This document shows, piece after piece, positions 1 to 10,875 of a DNA stretch of 64,000 nt. The position numbers and the translations under genes are program-made. The notes below the pieces were generated by a model. The model did no database searches. It had not been told where the DNA came from and saw only the letters and a program-made list of their open reading frames with translations. Origin of the DNA: Mycoemilia scoparia (Eukaryota > Kickxellomycota > Kickxellomycetes > Kickxellales > Kickxellaceae); contig JANBPU010000050.1 in NCBI GenBank assembly GCA_027575805.1, positions 1-64,000 on the forward strand. Reading direction: 5' to 3'. Position 1 is the stretch's first letter. Each line of letters starts with the position of its first letter.

Positions 1-124
1 TAATTTTGATCACACAGGGTGACTGATCACATTTTACTAGTAAATGGTCACCCTTCAAAAATAATCGCCCATATATTTTTATTGATAACAATAGTTTAGC
101 CCTTCAAAGATTATTACCCATATG
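1..124. repeat. MITE-like type A and type B fragments, truncated at window start
   Basis: Positions about 30-78 carry the right half of a type A element: TTTTACTAGTAAA, then CACCCTTCAAAAATAATCGC and CCATAT. It is followed directly by a type B right half at 73-124 (TTATTGATAA, then GCCCTTCAAAGATTATTACC and CATATG). The same A-next-to-B arrangement occurs at 9055-9279 and 33456-33688. No coding potential. Family assignment rests on visual matching to the complete copies elsewhere in the window. Confidence 0.65.
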
Positions 125-650
125 CTCAATCAACATAGCTGTGGTGCCCATAGTAATGACTACCACACACATCTTGTTTACTTCTAAATAGTTAACCAAT
201 AAAGATTCGTACTAGCTACTGTCTTTTCTATTTATTCTAATGAACAACTATTTAAATAACTTTTATATATAGTTCACCATCTTTTTATTCTTATAAAATC
301 ATATTATTATTTCTTTTCATAAATAAAGCCCTAATAAGGTGTTTTTGATACTTTTTAGTTAAAGTGACATCCTTCAGTGTTACGACTTTGTCCTCTACTC
401 TCGTTTTTCCCATGACCAGTATTTGTTATAATTAAGTTTTGCGAATTTATAGTATATTCTGCTGGGGCTCACTTCCAGACATTGTGTAGCTGATTGGTAG
501 TGAAACTTGACCGCGTACAACTTTGAGTATTCAATAATAGTTTTGGATGTTGGATAAAAGACAAATTCATTATAATAAAATCGAGAGAAGGGTTATTATA
601 AAAATTACATTGATTATAAAATATTATTAATAATGGTATCGATACTGCGG
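125..650. other. AT-rich intergenic, no gene seen
   Basis: No open frame, RNA gene or clear repeat was recognised. It lies downstream of the VPS9 stop codon, so it should contain that gene's 3' untranslated region and terminator, neither of which I can place. Confidence 0.5.
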
Positions 651-3509
651 CTACTGTTCGTGTTGGTTTTTCTTATTTTCCTCTTCCTGGAGTTTTCTGG
701 CAAGTGCTTCATCCTGACTAATATCAGGAAAATCTGTCGGATGTTCTAGGCTGGTGGACACAAGATTGGAATGATGGGATTGTGTATATGACGAATAAAC
801 TTGGCTTCCACTTTGGTTTTGGATAGAACCATCATCGCTGTACTCACTATCGTCATCCGAGGAATCATCAGCCCAGCGCTTTGGCATTCGCTTTGAAGTT
901 GATTGAATCAATGCTTTTGGTTTTGTAGTATCCGTCTTTTCAGATGTCTTTAATGGATCTTTCTCCCCAAACAGCTTTGCATATTCTTGAGCTGATAAAG
1001 TGTCTTGTGATTTGCCCTTATATGTGTGTCCAATATCTGGGCTATCTTCAATCCCACCTCTTTCCTGAGATGATGATTGGTCACTGGCAATGCTTTTTCC
1101 ATTGTCATCGGATATGCTGGTATCATGGACATCCATACTGCTTGTAGCTATTTCTAGCAACTGTTCTATTGTCCTTGAAACTAAACCATTATTGGCCTGA
1201 AGCACCACTTCGCAGACACCAGGTTCGATATTGGGAAACATGTCAGTGAGAAGACTCAATGCTGACTGCCATTCCTGAGTGCCTTCACTAACAGGGACAT
1301 CCTGAGTGATTGCTTGGGAAGGTACTACCTGACCTGGGTCTCTATTAAGGGATGCCACTCGTGGTGGAGGTGGAGGTGGGGTTGAATCGTCTGTTATTCC
1401 AGTGTTAACATTGGTACCAGTATAGCCACTTGCATGAATAGGTTGTTGGACACCACCACCGGCCATAGAGTTAAGGCTGAGGTTAGGCCCTTCGTTGAAC
1501 AATCTCTCTACAAAGTCATTTGTCTTTTGTAGTGTCTTTTGTGCCAGCTCAGAGCCTTTCCCGAGCACCCAATAACCTTGATCGGTTTGTGAAGAGGTAG
1601 TGGATACAGGTTTTGGAGATTCAGAGGCACGAGTATGGGCAGCTTTTGGATTCCGGGACAATTCAGGAGTCTTGTCTTTACCATGCTTTTCAGTCTCTAT
1701 CTCCCACAAAGTAATCTCAATGTTCCTAAAAATGCACATTAAAGATCTTAATTAAATCGCCAACATCGTATGAAATCCAATTCAGTGCGATAAATATAAT
1801 TATTACCTATCAAATTCCTGCTTGTCAATGGACAGACAGGAAGCGTCCATGGATTCTATAAAGGCGATACACCCCATCTGGGTTGAGAAAATAAATAATT
1901 TTTTAGCAAAGCATTCATAGTTGATTATCAATTAAGAACCAGAATATGTAATAATATTGTCTCACCATATTTGTAAAATAGTAGCCAGCCTCGGCATTCA
2001 GCTTTGATGGAGAGCGGAATCTTGAAATGTAGTTTACATTGGATACCAGCTTTGGGGGATTGGCGGTGATAACAACATAAATGAGAATGGGCAGAAATTT
2101 GTCAGCACCAACTTCAGCATCAATGCTCTTCAAAAGGCCAAAGATAACCGTGCAGCAGTTGAGTATACAAATAAGCTTATCGCGAGGAGCCTTGAAGTTA
2201 TTAATTTTGAGCAATTCTAAAATGGATAAGCAGAGGGTGAGCAATAATGGCAACTTCCAGCTAATCAAAATACATATCTCGGAAAAGAGATTTTTACCTG
2301 AACGGGCATAAGAAAAAAAGGCATTGTTTTTCTTGTGAGGAAGTATGTCCAGGTGTTCTTCTCTTATCCACCTGAACAGGCTCATTTTCTCACGAAGAAT
2401 CCGATCCTTTTCTGAATCATCAGTTATGTGCGGCGAAAAGCAACTATAGTGTGACAAAACCGATAAATACATTTTTATAAATTTTACAATATTTGATCAG
2501 ATGAAACAGTTTTGGAGATATATATATATGCTTACACAGGGAACAGACGGTTCATAACTAGTTTCTCCATGCCCTCCAATGCATTGTCAAATTCGTCGTC
2601 TGGAAGGTTTTTCCAAACGCTGTTCTCGCGCATCTTGTCTCCAATAAACTACAAAAAGAACGATCAATATTAACACAAAAATGGCCATCAGCAAATAATT
2701 CTAATGAAACAATCATCTCTCTATGGATACTTACACTGAAGAAATCATTGATGAATGCGATTTCTTCGTTGAGGGTCATTGATTTACGCGAAAACTCAGT
2801 CAAGAAACTATAATGGCCATAATACATTACTAACATTGTATATGTGCAGCCATTTTATGTGCAAAACCAGAATGGCAACCACTTACTTTTTAACTATGCG
2901 AGCAATTGGTTTGGCGAATGGCTGGCGGAGCTGAGAAAGGAACGTATTGTAGTTGAAACCTTCATTTTCTGGCTGAAACTTTGCCTTCATCTCTTGTATG
3001 TTGACACTATTTGGCGCTGTAGTGGCGGCGCCCTTTGTGCTATCTAATGATATATAATCGACACAAACATGTTGTGGGATATTTGGCATGCTATGTGACA
3101 GGAATTGGATATACTAAAGGGCAGAATATTCATATGTACTTACTGGGATTGAGGGGATCGAATTGCTTTATAATATCCTGTATCGCATCATGGAGCTTTG
3201 ACGACGAGCTCGATGACCGCCTGATCGGTGGGATAGGTGGAACGGCGTCTACGGTCTTTGCTGAAACAGGTGCTGACCTAAACCATGGAATTGTTTGCAT
3301 ATATTGGTAGGTAAATACCATTTGAGTCTGACTACCCTGTAGATACTGCTGCATAGCGCTTTCATCAAATATAAACAGGGGCGCTACTTACACCCAGTCA
3401 CCAAAATCGTCGGCCTGGGAGTGGCCATGACTGCTTTTACCGTCATCTTCCCCATTAGGGCCTGCGCAGGTATCTTTGCTATTAGCCTCCATGGCTTTTG
3501 GTTTAGCAT

Positions 3510-3547
<38 letters not shown>

Positions 3548-3879
3548 ATATCAGTTTCTGAGCCTAGGCCTTGGTGTTTAGTGTTGTCTACTACCACCAT
3601 CGTTGCTGGGCTTTCTGAATTCTGAGCTGCGTGGGCATTAGTCTCGGAAGCTTCCCCTACTTTACTCTGGCTTGGCGAAATCCCATCTGAATTAATCTTG
3701 TTCTCACTACTACATGGCAAATTGTGACTTTCCTGCTGCTGCGGCTTTTCTTGCTGCTGCCCATCCCTTCCACCCTGTGTATACAAAGGAGGCTTCTCGC
3801 TTTTACGTGCGGCATCGATGTCCGTAGTGTCAGCTGTAGACCCGTCGTTTCTGGGCTTGCAAAGGTTAGGAGAAGTCAT
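651..3879 (-). CDS. VPS9: Vps9-type Rab5/Vps21 guanine nucleotide exchange factor with C-terminal CUE domain
   Basis: Activates Rab5-family GTPases on endosomes. Nine exons are inferred: 3392-3879, 3144-3358, 2887 to about 3050-3089, 2735-2807, 2536-2648, 2298-2443, 1966-2216, 1807-1855 and 651-1725. The helical bundle begins with FNYNTFLSQLRQPFAKPIAR and continues through DRILREKMSLFRWIREEHLD. The VPS9 core has KAPRDKLICILNCC, ADKFLPILIYVV (holding the conserved catalytic Asp and Tyr of the family) and NAEAGYYFTNM, then the short exon MDASCLSIDKQEFDR. Exon 9 holds a CUE ubiquitin-binding domain (SLLTDMFPNIEPGVCEVV) and a final ALARKLQEEE helix. VPS9 plus CUE is the fungal Vps9p arrangement. 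The N-terminal 160 residues are low complexity, with a poly-Thr run from a GTA/TAG microsatellite. The start at 3879 is the first Met after an upstream hydrophobic reading that looks non-coding. Intron 1 would be only 33 nt; the exon 3 acceptor is uncertain. Confidence 0.92.
3514..3547. repeat. Trinucleotide microsatellite inside VPS9 exon 1
   Basis: A GTA/TAG run of about eleven units encodes the poly-threonine tract of the Vps9 N-terminal low-complexity region. It is a candidate for length polymorphism. Confidence 0.9.
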
Positions 3880-4765
3880 GCCCAAAACAAGAAAGATATA
3901 ATTGTACAATACAACAAAAGGTGAGTAGGAAAGAAAAGCTGCTTCCAGAACCTTATGCGTGAGGTAATGGACCAAATAAGATTGTGTGAGGTTTGTTTGT
4001 GGGCTGGAACACACACACACACACACACATATCACATCACATCACGTAAATCCTGTGAGGCAAGAATATAGCAAGTTCTCCACCAAAAGGGTACTAGTAT
4101 ATTCCCTGCAAACTAGCCCATAAGCTATACATTTTAGCGGGAGTCTTGGCGGCGATTGGCTGGCATCCAAGGGAATATCCTAGTGCCCTTTGAGAGCAGA
4201 CTACTCTGCCCTATGTGCTTGAGCAGAGTGGTAGCACAACAGTCAAAAGACATCATATCACACAAAACCGCTTCCTAGTCACAACCCTATTTAGATATAA
4301 AAACAATGAATGCCTTTGATTTGCGAAAACAGAACAAACATGGGCTTTGTAATTATTGCAAGTGGTCCACGCACGTCGCATCCGAGAAACAGGTGTTGTT
4401 GGTAAGAGGGGTAGGCAGCATTCCTACAACAAATTTAGAGATGGGGGTCTGGTTAAAGTGGATCTGTAGCAACCACCGCCACTACTAAGCACGAGGGATC
4501 ATCCGTGAAGATTGATTACCAAACAAAAAAACAACACAATAAACGCCACTGATCAGCAGCAATGATGATGATGTGTAAGAACTATTATGAATGTTTAAAA
4601 CACGCAAGAGCAAGAAAAAGATATAGAAACGGCAAAAATGGTGAACTGACAGAAACTCTTTGAAAATATAACACAACAAGCACAAATGGTGGCCATTGCC
4701 AGCTGTGGAATGTAGCGCGTAGTAGCAAAACAGGCGTATGATGCGCAATGACGGTGGCGATGGAA
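3880..4765. other. Intergenic region with CA microsatellite and one dispersed repeat
   Basis: This lies between the VPS9 start and the stop codon of the alpha-crystallin gene. It holds a (AC)n run at 4010-4029 and a type C repeat at 4071-4192, annotated separately. A 60-codon plus-strand frame at 4306-4488 has no recognisable content. Confidence 0.5.
4071..4192 (+). repeat. Dispersed non-coding repeat, type C
   Basis: Starts GCAAGTTCTCCACCAAAAGG and contains GTACTAGTAT, then CCCTGCAAACTAGCCC, a purine-rich middle, and ends near GGGAATATCCTAGTGCC. It is clearly similar to 33304-33431 and 21728-21838. No open frame. The copy here is solitary, whereas the others sit next to type A elements. Confidence 0.75.
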
Positions 4766-5461
4766 CTACCCGCGGGGTACGCGGACGACAAGGACTTCGT
4801 TTTCGAATTCGCATGTAGCGTCCTCGATCTTGGCCTTTGGTGGGAGCTTGTGCCCCTTCTTGAAGGGAAGGGTCTCGACCCGAGTGCAACTGCAGGTGTG
4901 CTCGATATGCTGGGGCCAGCTTCCGCAATGGCTGTGGAACTTACCCTCGCCATGGACAACGATAACGCCCTCGATATTATCAACGAAAACCTTGTCCTTG
5001 CCGACGCCCGGAAGATAGACATGCAGGAGCCACACCTTATCGGCAACATACGGCTTCATCACGGGCGTCCATTCTGTATCGACAACGGCACACTTTTCAA
5101 GTTTCTTGTAGCATGGATAGATGCGCCAGCTGGTGGGCTTTTTTGGTGGGGCTGGTGGTGGGGCTGGTGGAGGGGCCTGATTGCACTTACATTTACATCC
5201 GCCCTTGCAGCAGCAACAGCAGCAGCAGTGGCATCCGCCCGAGCAGCCCTTGTCCTTCTTGCCTCCTCCACAAGATGGTGCCGGCGCCGGCGCTGGTGCT
5301 GGGGGCGGTGCTGCTGGCTTGGTCCCGGGGAAGGCGGGGTGCTTGGTGCTCCAGCTGTGGAACTTGTCGTCCTTGCATGGGTGGAAAAACATATCCGCGG
5401 CCTTGTGTAGGCAGCTGTCCGCGGCTTTAAGCTCCTTTTCGAAATTGCTGAACATGCTCAT
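4766..5461 (-). CDS. Small heat-shock (alpha-crystallin) protein with poly-cysteine insert
   Basis: The C-terminal half reads as an Hsp20/alpha-crystallin domain: VDTEWTPVMKPYVADKVWLL, then VYLPGVGKDKVFVDNIEGVI, a GEG, and ENEVLVVRVPRG at the end (compare the family's LPGv...I..GE and ENGVL.v.vP). Upstream is a Pro/Ala linker, then a cysteine cluster CHCCCCCCCKGGCKCKC with two more Cys just before it, then a second Pro/Ala linker. The N-terminus (SNFEKELKAADSCLHKAADM) looks helical. The start at 5461 is preferred; an in-frame Met at 5503 would add 14 residues but overlaps a TATA-like CATATAAG. Single exon, GC-rich compared with its flanks, with a long antisense shadow frame. The fold call is confident. 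The Cys cluster resembles a metallothionein-like metal site, but that is inference. Confidence 0.75.
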   Translation of the reverse strand: MSMFSNFEKELKAADSCLHKAADMFFHPCKDDKFHSWSTKHPAFPGTKPAAPPPAPAPAPAPSCGGGKKDKGCSGGCHCCCCCCCKGGCKCKCNQAPPPAPPPAPPKKPTSWRIYPCYKKLEKCAVVDTEWTPVMKPYVADKVWLLHVYLPGVGKDKVFVDNIEGVIVVHGEGKFHSHCGSWPQHIEHTCSCTRVETLPFKKGHKLPPKAKIEDATCEFENEVLVVRVPRG

Positions 5462-6590
5462 TTTATATGATATCTGCGTCTTATATGCGCTTCTGTTAAA
5501 CATATAATAGCAGAAGGGTTAGAAATATGTCCACCAAAAGCTGCCTATGCGGCTTGAGATCTGAATCATTGATCGGCTTTCAACCTCATCTACTTACGCA
5601 CACACACACGCTAAGCTGGCAAAACTTTGGACCAGAAGTTGGATGGAATTGGTATATCAGCAGTGGACTATGCCTTTTGGTTTGGTGACGCTGAATGGTG
5701 GCAGTGGCTTCTGATACTGAAGTATATGTGAATAATAATAAAGAATATAGAAGGTGAAGAAAGTGGTCGCGAAATGTTGCTCTTGGATAAGCAGCGGATT
5801 ATAAGGAAACTCTGCCTTGTGCCAGTGGTAGTGATAGAGCATACATAAACTGGCTCTACTATTGCTATGCTTTGTGTCTTACAAAAATTATCCTTTGTTG
5901 AGGTGGCTTTTGGTGCCTTGTGCTTTGTTTCCTTTCTAGTCCTTCCTTGTCACAAACAATCCCAAAACGCGAACTCGCGTTGATCACTGGCAACCTGCCT
6001 TGTACATTGGCTGATGACTGTCAGTGGAGACGTGGTATCAGCGCGCTTTTGGGCTTCCCAACAGCACAGTCTCCATGGGAAACCAACTAGTGTCGCACCA
6101 TTCTCACAGAGATGAGCAGCACCCACACTACCCTTCAAAACGCTGCATTGAATTTGACTCTGGCCCCCTGCTTCCCACATTTCCAGCTTTTCTTCTAGGC
6201 CAAATGCATCATATGCTGCTATGGCTTGATTCATTAGAGCTTTGCCTTTGCATTTCCACCACCCTCATCTTGGGAAGCCTGATATAAAAGATGCTGGGAA
6301 CCCAATAATCAGACTGAGCCGAGAAATCTAGCATATGATACCTCGACCATTTATCTCTCTAGCTAGAATTCAACTCACAGCCATCAACTTTTTGTGGCCT
6401 GGTGCTAATGGCGATCTAGTGAGAAAAGACGTGGCTGGGCACATGAGTCCATTTTTGACATGTGTGTTAAAAAATGAGCGGATCATGGTTACAAGTAGAG
6501 CTGTGGTAGTAACAAACCACATCCAGTAGAACCATGGTTAAAATCAACATATGGGGCTTAATGGCTGTTGACCCAAGCCTTTATCGAGAG

Positions 6591-6699
6591 CATGCGTGGT
6601 TATTTTTGAAGGGCGACTATTTGATAATCAACTGTGATTACCCCTGTAATCATTGGCCACCATAAGATGATAGCCCTTCAAAAATTACCAGCTATATGC
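6591..6699. repeat. MITE-like type A element, diverged
   Basis: Left arm GGTTATTTTTGAAGGGCGAC; middle CTGTGATTACCCCTGTAATC; right arm TAGCCCTTCAAAAATTACCA. The arms form an imperfect inverted repeat. The internal GTGATTACCCCT motif is shared with the copies at 6763 and 33456. Confidence 0.75.
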
Positions 6700-6762
6700 T
6701 ATTTGGGACTAACTGCTTGCCATATCAGTAGCTACAGCAACGACGACTCTGGTTGATCTGGC

Positions 6763-6873
6763 CAAATGGGCGATTATTTCTGAAGGATGAAAGTTTACTA
6801 GTACAACTGGACATCCATTTGGCTGTGATTACCCCTATAAATATTCACCCTTCAAAAATTATGATCCAAATGG
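6763..6873. repeat. MITE-like type A element
   Basis: Left arm AAATGGGCGATTATTTCTGA; centre TTTACTAGTACAACTGGACA and GCTGTGATTACCCCTATAAA; right arm TTCACCCTTCAAAAATTATG followed by ATCCAAAT. The arms are near-perfect inverted repeats of about 28 bp. It sits about 350 bp upstream of RIP1. Confidence 0.85.
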
Positions 6874-7223
6874 CAGAATCTCCTTTGAAGGTGTACCAGA
6901 ATGATACCCTGGATAACGGCCAACAATCTGCCAGGCTCCAGCCAAAGTGTATGGCTTATGGGCCGATTTGCAGTGAATGTATGAGCACGCTTGTCTGTTT
7001 CCTTTTGATGGCGAACTTCCCAAACATCACCCTATCCATCAAGTCCAACCCAGCCGTTGCACACCCGCATACATGATTTGATCACAATAATAATCTGCCA
7101 TCATATTTGATAAGGATGCTCCATTTCCTGGCCGCTAGGAGAGCATGTAGAACTTTGCCCCCTTGTTTTTTGATACCTTGATAGCAAGCTGCTGCCCTTT
7201 ATACTCCACAATCATTCGGCTCA

Positions 7224-8130
7224 ATGGCTCTTCCCGTCAAGATTTCTGCATCCGTAATTAACAGAACCTTCTTCAGCACCCCAAATACCACTGCTGCTGT
7301 AAAGGCTGTTGGCGCTACCGCCGCTGCCAAATTCACCACCCACAAATCCGCCTCAAAAAGCTCGGCAGTCTCAATCACCAGTGCTAGCAGAACAATCACC
7401 AACTTCACCAGTAAGTCCATAATATGTATATGTGCTTTTTAAATTTCAATTAAGGATTGGCTTTCAAAATGTTTAAATCCAATGTAATGTGCCTTTTTAT
7501 CCCCCCAAATTATGAATAGGTTCTCCCAAAAATATTGGTTATCAGCAACGCTTTTCTTCCGGCTTTGCTGCCGGCCCTGGATCGGAAAAGGTTCCATCGT
7601 TCGGTGACTACACAAAAGAGCGCACTAATGACAGCAGCCGCGCATTCACCTACTTTATGCTGGGTGCCTCTGGTACAGTTGTAGCCGCCACTGCCCAGTC
7701 TGCCGTCCACGGCTTTTTGATGAATATGAGCGCTTCCGCTGATGTGTTGGCCATGGCCAAGGTCGAAGTCGATCTGAATAACATCCCTCTTGGTAAGACC
7801 GTCACAATCAAGTGGCGTGGAAAGCCCGTTTTTGTCAAGCACCGCACACAGGAGGAGATCGATGAGGCCAATTCCGTCACCATAAAGAGCCTTCCAGACC
7901 CCCAAGTCGATGCCGACCGCACACAGACCCCCGAATGGCTTGTTGTTGTGGGTATTTGCACTCACTTGGGTTGTGTTCCCATCAGTGACTCTGGCGACTT
8001 CGGCGGTTGGTACTGCCCCTGCCACGGATCTCACTATGACGTTTCGGGGCGCATCCGCAAGGGCCCTGCCCCACTAAACCTTGAAGTGCCAGAATACACC
8101 ATCGATGGTTCTACAATGGTCATCGGCTAG
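7224..8130 (+). CDS. RIP1: Rieske iron-sulfur subunit of the cytochrome bc1 complex
   Basis: Complex III subunit of the mitochondrial inner membrane, carrying the 2Fe-2S cluster that oxidises ubiquinol. Two exons, 7224-7410 and 7520-8130, join in frame across a GTAAGT...ATAG intron. The Ser/Thr/Lys/Ala-rich N-terminus is a matrix presequence. A conserved segment (GSEKVPSFGDY) precedes the single membrane helix (YFMLGASGTVVAATAQ) and the flexible hinge with MSASADVLAMAKVEVDL. Both cluster boxes are intact: CTHLGCVP and CPCHGSHYD, each with one Cys and one His ligand plus the disulfide Cys. Length of about 265 residues is normal for the family. Confidence 0.97.
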
Positions 8131-8437
8131 ATCCACGCTCAATACCAAACGTCACTATCTGGTCTGTTTTTAGGTTACATCCACCCTTATCTCATCAGTT
8201 ATTTCGCTTTTAATCATAGAGAATACTTTAAAACAATCTTCAATGTGTCTGATTCCTTGTTTTGCCAATGCTTGATGCTGCTTTTATAATTCAGGGCCAT
8301 GCTTGCTTGTCCCTGTGCGTATATGTGTTTTTAGGCCTGGTATTTGGCTATCACGTGTTCCCATAACAGGCCCCAAGGGTGTCTATGAATTATACATAAT
8401 GGTAGCGGTGGATATTGATTGAGCTATCGCTGAGAAA
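8131..8437. other. RIP1-SSN3 intergenic spacer
   Basis: About 306 bp holding the RIP1 3' end and the promoter of the following kinase gene. No repeat or further gene was seen. Confidence 0.5.
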
Positions 8438-10524
8438 ATGGAGCAATATAGGAAAAAACGAGAGCTAACACAGTCAAAAGTCAAAGAGCGGTACATCATT
8501 GTTGGGTTCATCAGCTCTGGCACATATGGGAGGGTTTACAAAGCATGTCCGAGAACTGGGTAAGCCGATGCTGCTGGTACTGTTTTGAACAGCATGGCTT
8601 ATTTGCTATGTTTATTAATACAGCTAGCAGCAAAGCAATTCGCCATCCACACCAGCTGGCGTAGTGTTTGAAACAACAAAACCAACAATATTAACGACTT
8701 GTTATTTAGAGCGTCGGTGGAGCTAGCAATCAAAAAGTTCAAACCGGAAAAGGTTGGTGATGTCCGGTCAAGCAATGGTATATCTCAGTCAGCATGCCGC
8801 GAGATAGCGCTTTGTAGAGAACTCAGGCACGAAAATATCGTGGACCTTTACGAGGTCATACTGGAAGACAATGCAATACATATGATAATGGACTATGCCG
8901 AGTATGATTTATATGTACGTGGTTTTTGTGTGTATTTGCAATATGGATCATGATTTTGAAGAGTGTTTGTACCTTTTGGCGCTTAGCGGTTAAAAGGCCA
9001 ACCACAATTCATTAATAAGCGGCCACAGCACTACAAAATTAAGCTCTCATAAAATGTGAGCTTATTTTTGAAGCGCTAAGAGCATACTTTCCATGACAAT
9101 GCATTTATCAATGACAATATAGGCTAGCAAATAAGTATGATGAAACTGGCCTACTAGTAAAATTAGCTCTTCAAAAATAACTACGCATATGAGTTATTAT
9201 TTTTGAAGGGCTATAGAGTCACTCATTTGGCTGTGTTTGCCCCTATAACCATTCGCCCTTCAAAAATTATGATCCATATTCTTTTAATATTCAAGGAACC
9301 AAACCTAAACTCTTTGTAAATGTCTCTTTAGTCTATAACTGTACACCATGCACGACAGCTCAAAAAGTCGATTCCAGAGCAGGTGGCAAAGTCGATGCTG
9401 TGGCAGCTTTTAAACGGAGTTGCGTACCTCCACTCAAACTGGGTGATGCATCGCGATCTCAAGCCTGCAAACATTCTTATAACATCCACCGGCGTCGTCA
9501 AGGTTGGTACGTTGCACGCCATTTCTGTTTTGTTGCTCACCGACGGTTCTATCCTACAGGATTTAATCTCATGGCAGAGAAAACGTATGTTGTTGGATGT
9601 CTGATAGGCGATCTGGGCTTGGCAAGAATACACAGACGGCCATTCCAGACACTCTATGCTAGCGACAAGGTTGTTGTAACAGTATGGTACCGAGCCCCAG
9701 AGCTCTTATTGGGCGCAAAGCACTACACAGTGGCAATAGGTATGTGGCACTCTCATGCTCGCCATGTTATGTAAGCCATGATGGCTAGGGCCACAGGAAT
9801 CGTATTTAGTCAATGCAAAACGCTTTGTATCGTGTAGATGTATGGGCAATTGGCTGCATTTTTGCAGAAATCCTCCGGTTACAGCCTATTTTCAAGGGCG
9901 AGGAGGTAAAGAGCGAGAATCCTAAAGTTATACCATTCCAAAAGCACCAGATGTCACGGGTATGCGAGGTGCTTGGAATGCCTACTCGTAAGTATCCAAA
10001 TAGCCACGAATATGCAAAAAAACCCAGGCCTGGTAAGCCCAATTGCCACCAGACACAGCCCCCCCTTATATCTGACCGTGTGTTTTGTGGCCGCATAGGC
10101 GATGTATGGCCGACTGTCGAGTCCATGCCTGAATACCCGCAGCTCAAAGCCATAAAGCGCTCTCCGGGGGCGGCTAACGGAGGCGGCGGCGGCCTAAAGC
10201 AGTGGTACAGCATGGCCAACACAAAGTCAGAGCGAGGGTACCAACTCCTTGCCCGAATGCTGGACTACAACCCAGAAACGCGCATCACGGCTGCAGAGGC
10301 CCTTGATCACCCCTACTTCCACGAGGACCCTATACCAGTGCTGCAGTAAGCCATCGTCCCCTGCGACTCCAATCTCACCTATACTTGCCTATACATATAA
10401 ATGTGCGTATGCATGTGTGCTGAAACACCCCCTTTGTGTATCTCTATGCAGCCCCTTCCTAGACAACTCGACCTCATATCCCAAGCGACAGCTCACGCTT
10501 GACGAGCTGTGCGACCACAAATAG
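8438..10524 (+). CDS. SSN3: Cyclin-dependent kinase 8, Mediator kinase-module subunit
   Basis: CDK8/Srb10/Ssn3, the cyclin C-dependent kinase of Mediator. Seven exons join in phase: 8438-8559, 8710-8914, 9332-9506, 9608-9739, 9838-9987, 10099-10345 and 10452-10524. The glycine loop is FISSGTYGRVYKA. VAIK is represented by LAIKKFKPEK. The helix-C segment SQSACREIALCREL is the CDK8-specific form of the cyclin-binding helix. The catalytic loop is HRDLKPANIL, the magnesium loop is DLG (usual DMG in CDK8, DFG in most kinases), and the APE motif follows VWYRAPELLLG. The C-terminus (YPKRQLTLDELCD) matches the YPKRE tail of CDK8 only if the last intron is removed; reading through gives a stop right after PVLQ. 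Intron 2 is 417 nt, far longer than the others, because it contains two MITE-like repeats. Confidence 0.95.
9055..9193. repeat. MITE-like type B element in SSN3 intron 2
   Basis: Left arm GTGAGCTTATTTTTGAAGCG; inner part with ATTTATCAATGACAATATAG, GGCTAGCAAATAAG and TGAAACTGGCCTACTAGTAA; right arm TAGCTCTTCAAAAATAACTA, ending in CATATGAG. The inner block matches 33559-33688 in the opposite orientation. It abuts the type A element that follows. Confidence 0.8.
9187..9279. repeat. MITE-like type A element in SSN3 intron 2
   Basis: Left arm GAGTTATTATTTTTGAAGGG; centre ATTTGGCTGTGTTTGCCCCT; right arm CGCCCTTCAAAAATTATGAT, then CCATAT. It shares the CATATGAG terminus with the preceding type B element. 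Confidence 0.8.
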
Positions 10525-10875
10525 CAGTTGCAAGCTATGCCAGAGTCCATACATTCCAGAATTTCTTGTTTAATGCACACAGCGCCTTTATATGAGGTGA
10601 TGGTGTGCAGTGGGCCTGGTAGTTTGATAGTAGTGTATTGTTTGGGTTTTGCATAGAATATAAACTGAAAACAAAGGTCTAGTATTGATAACAATTACAC
10701 TGAAAAAGCATTGAAAGCCTGGTCTGCGAATGATTAAAAGTAAAGCAGTGCTGGGGATACGGCTCAAAATAGCAAGAAATAAAGCCTGCTTGTGGGCGTA
10801 TCGCTGTAGTAGATGAACGCCCCATGGCCCATACCCATATGACAATGGATGATTCACACAGGGCTGGCCATATAG
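10525..10875. other. Convergent 3' region
   Basis: Separates the stops of SSN3 (plus) and the PRL phosphatase (minus). It must hold both polyadenylation regions. No gene was seen. Confidence 0.5.

Larger units (their letters stand above)
5504..7223. other. Long intergenic region between divergent genes, with repeats
   Basis: The region upstream of both the alpha-crystallin gene (minus) and RIP1 (plus). It holds type A elements at 6591-6699 and 6763-6873. Several short frames (5950-6234, 6024-6287, 6335-6529) have no recognisable protein content. Nothing else was seen. Confidence 0.5.

Noticed and set aside
4748..5410. 220-codon plus-strand frame with a hydrophobic, Trp/Gly-rich product
   Set aside because: It is antisense to the alpha-crystallin gene; its composition follows from the GC-rich Pro/Ala and Cys codons of the opposite strand.
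10347..10349. In-frame stop directly after PVLQ in SSN3
   Set aside because: A GTAAGC donor overlaps the stop, and splicing to 10452 restores the conserved YPKR tail of CDK8, so the stop is intronic.
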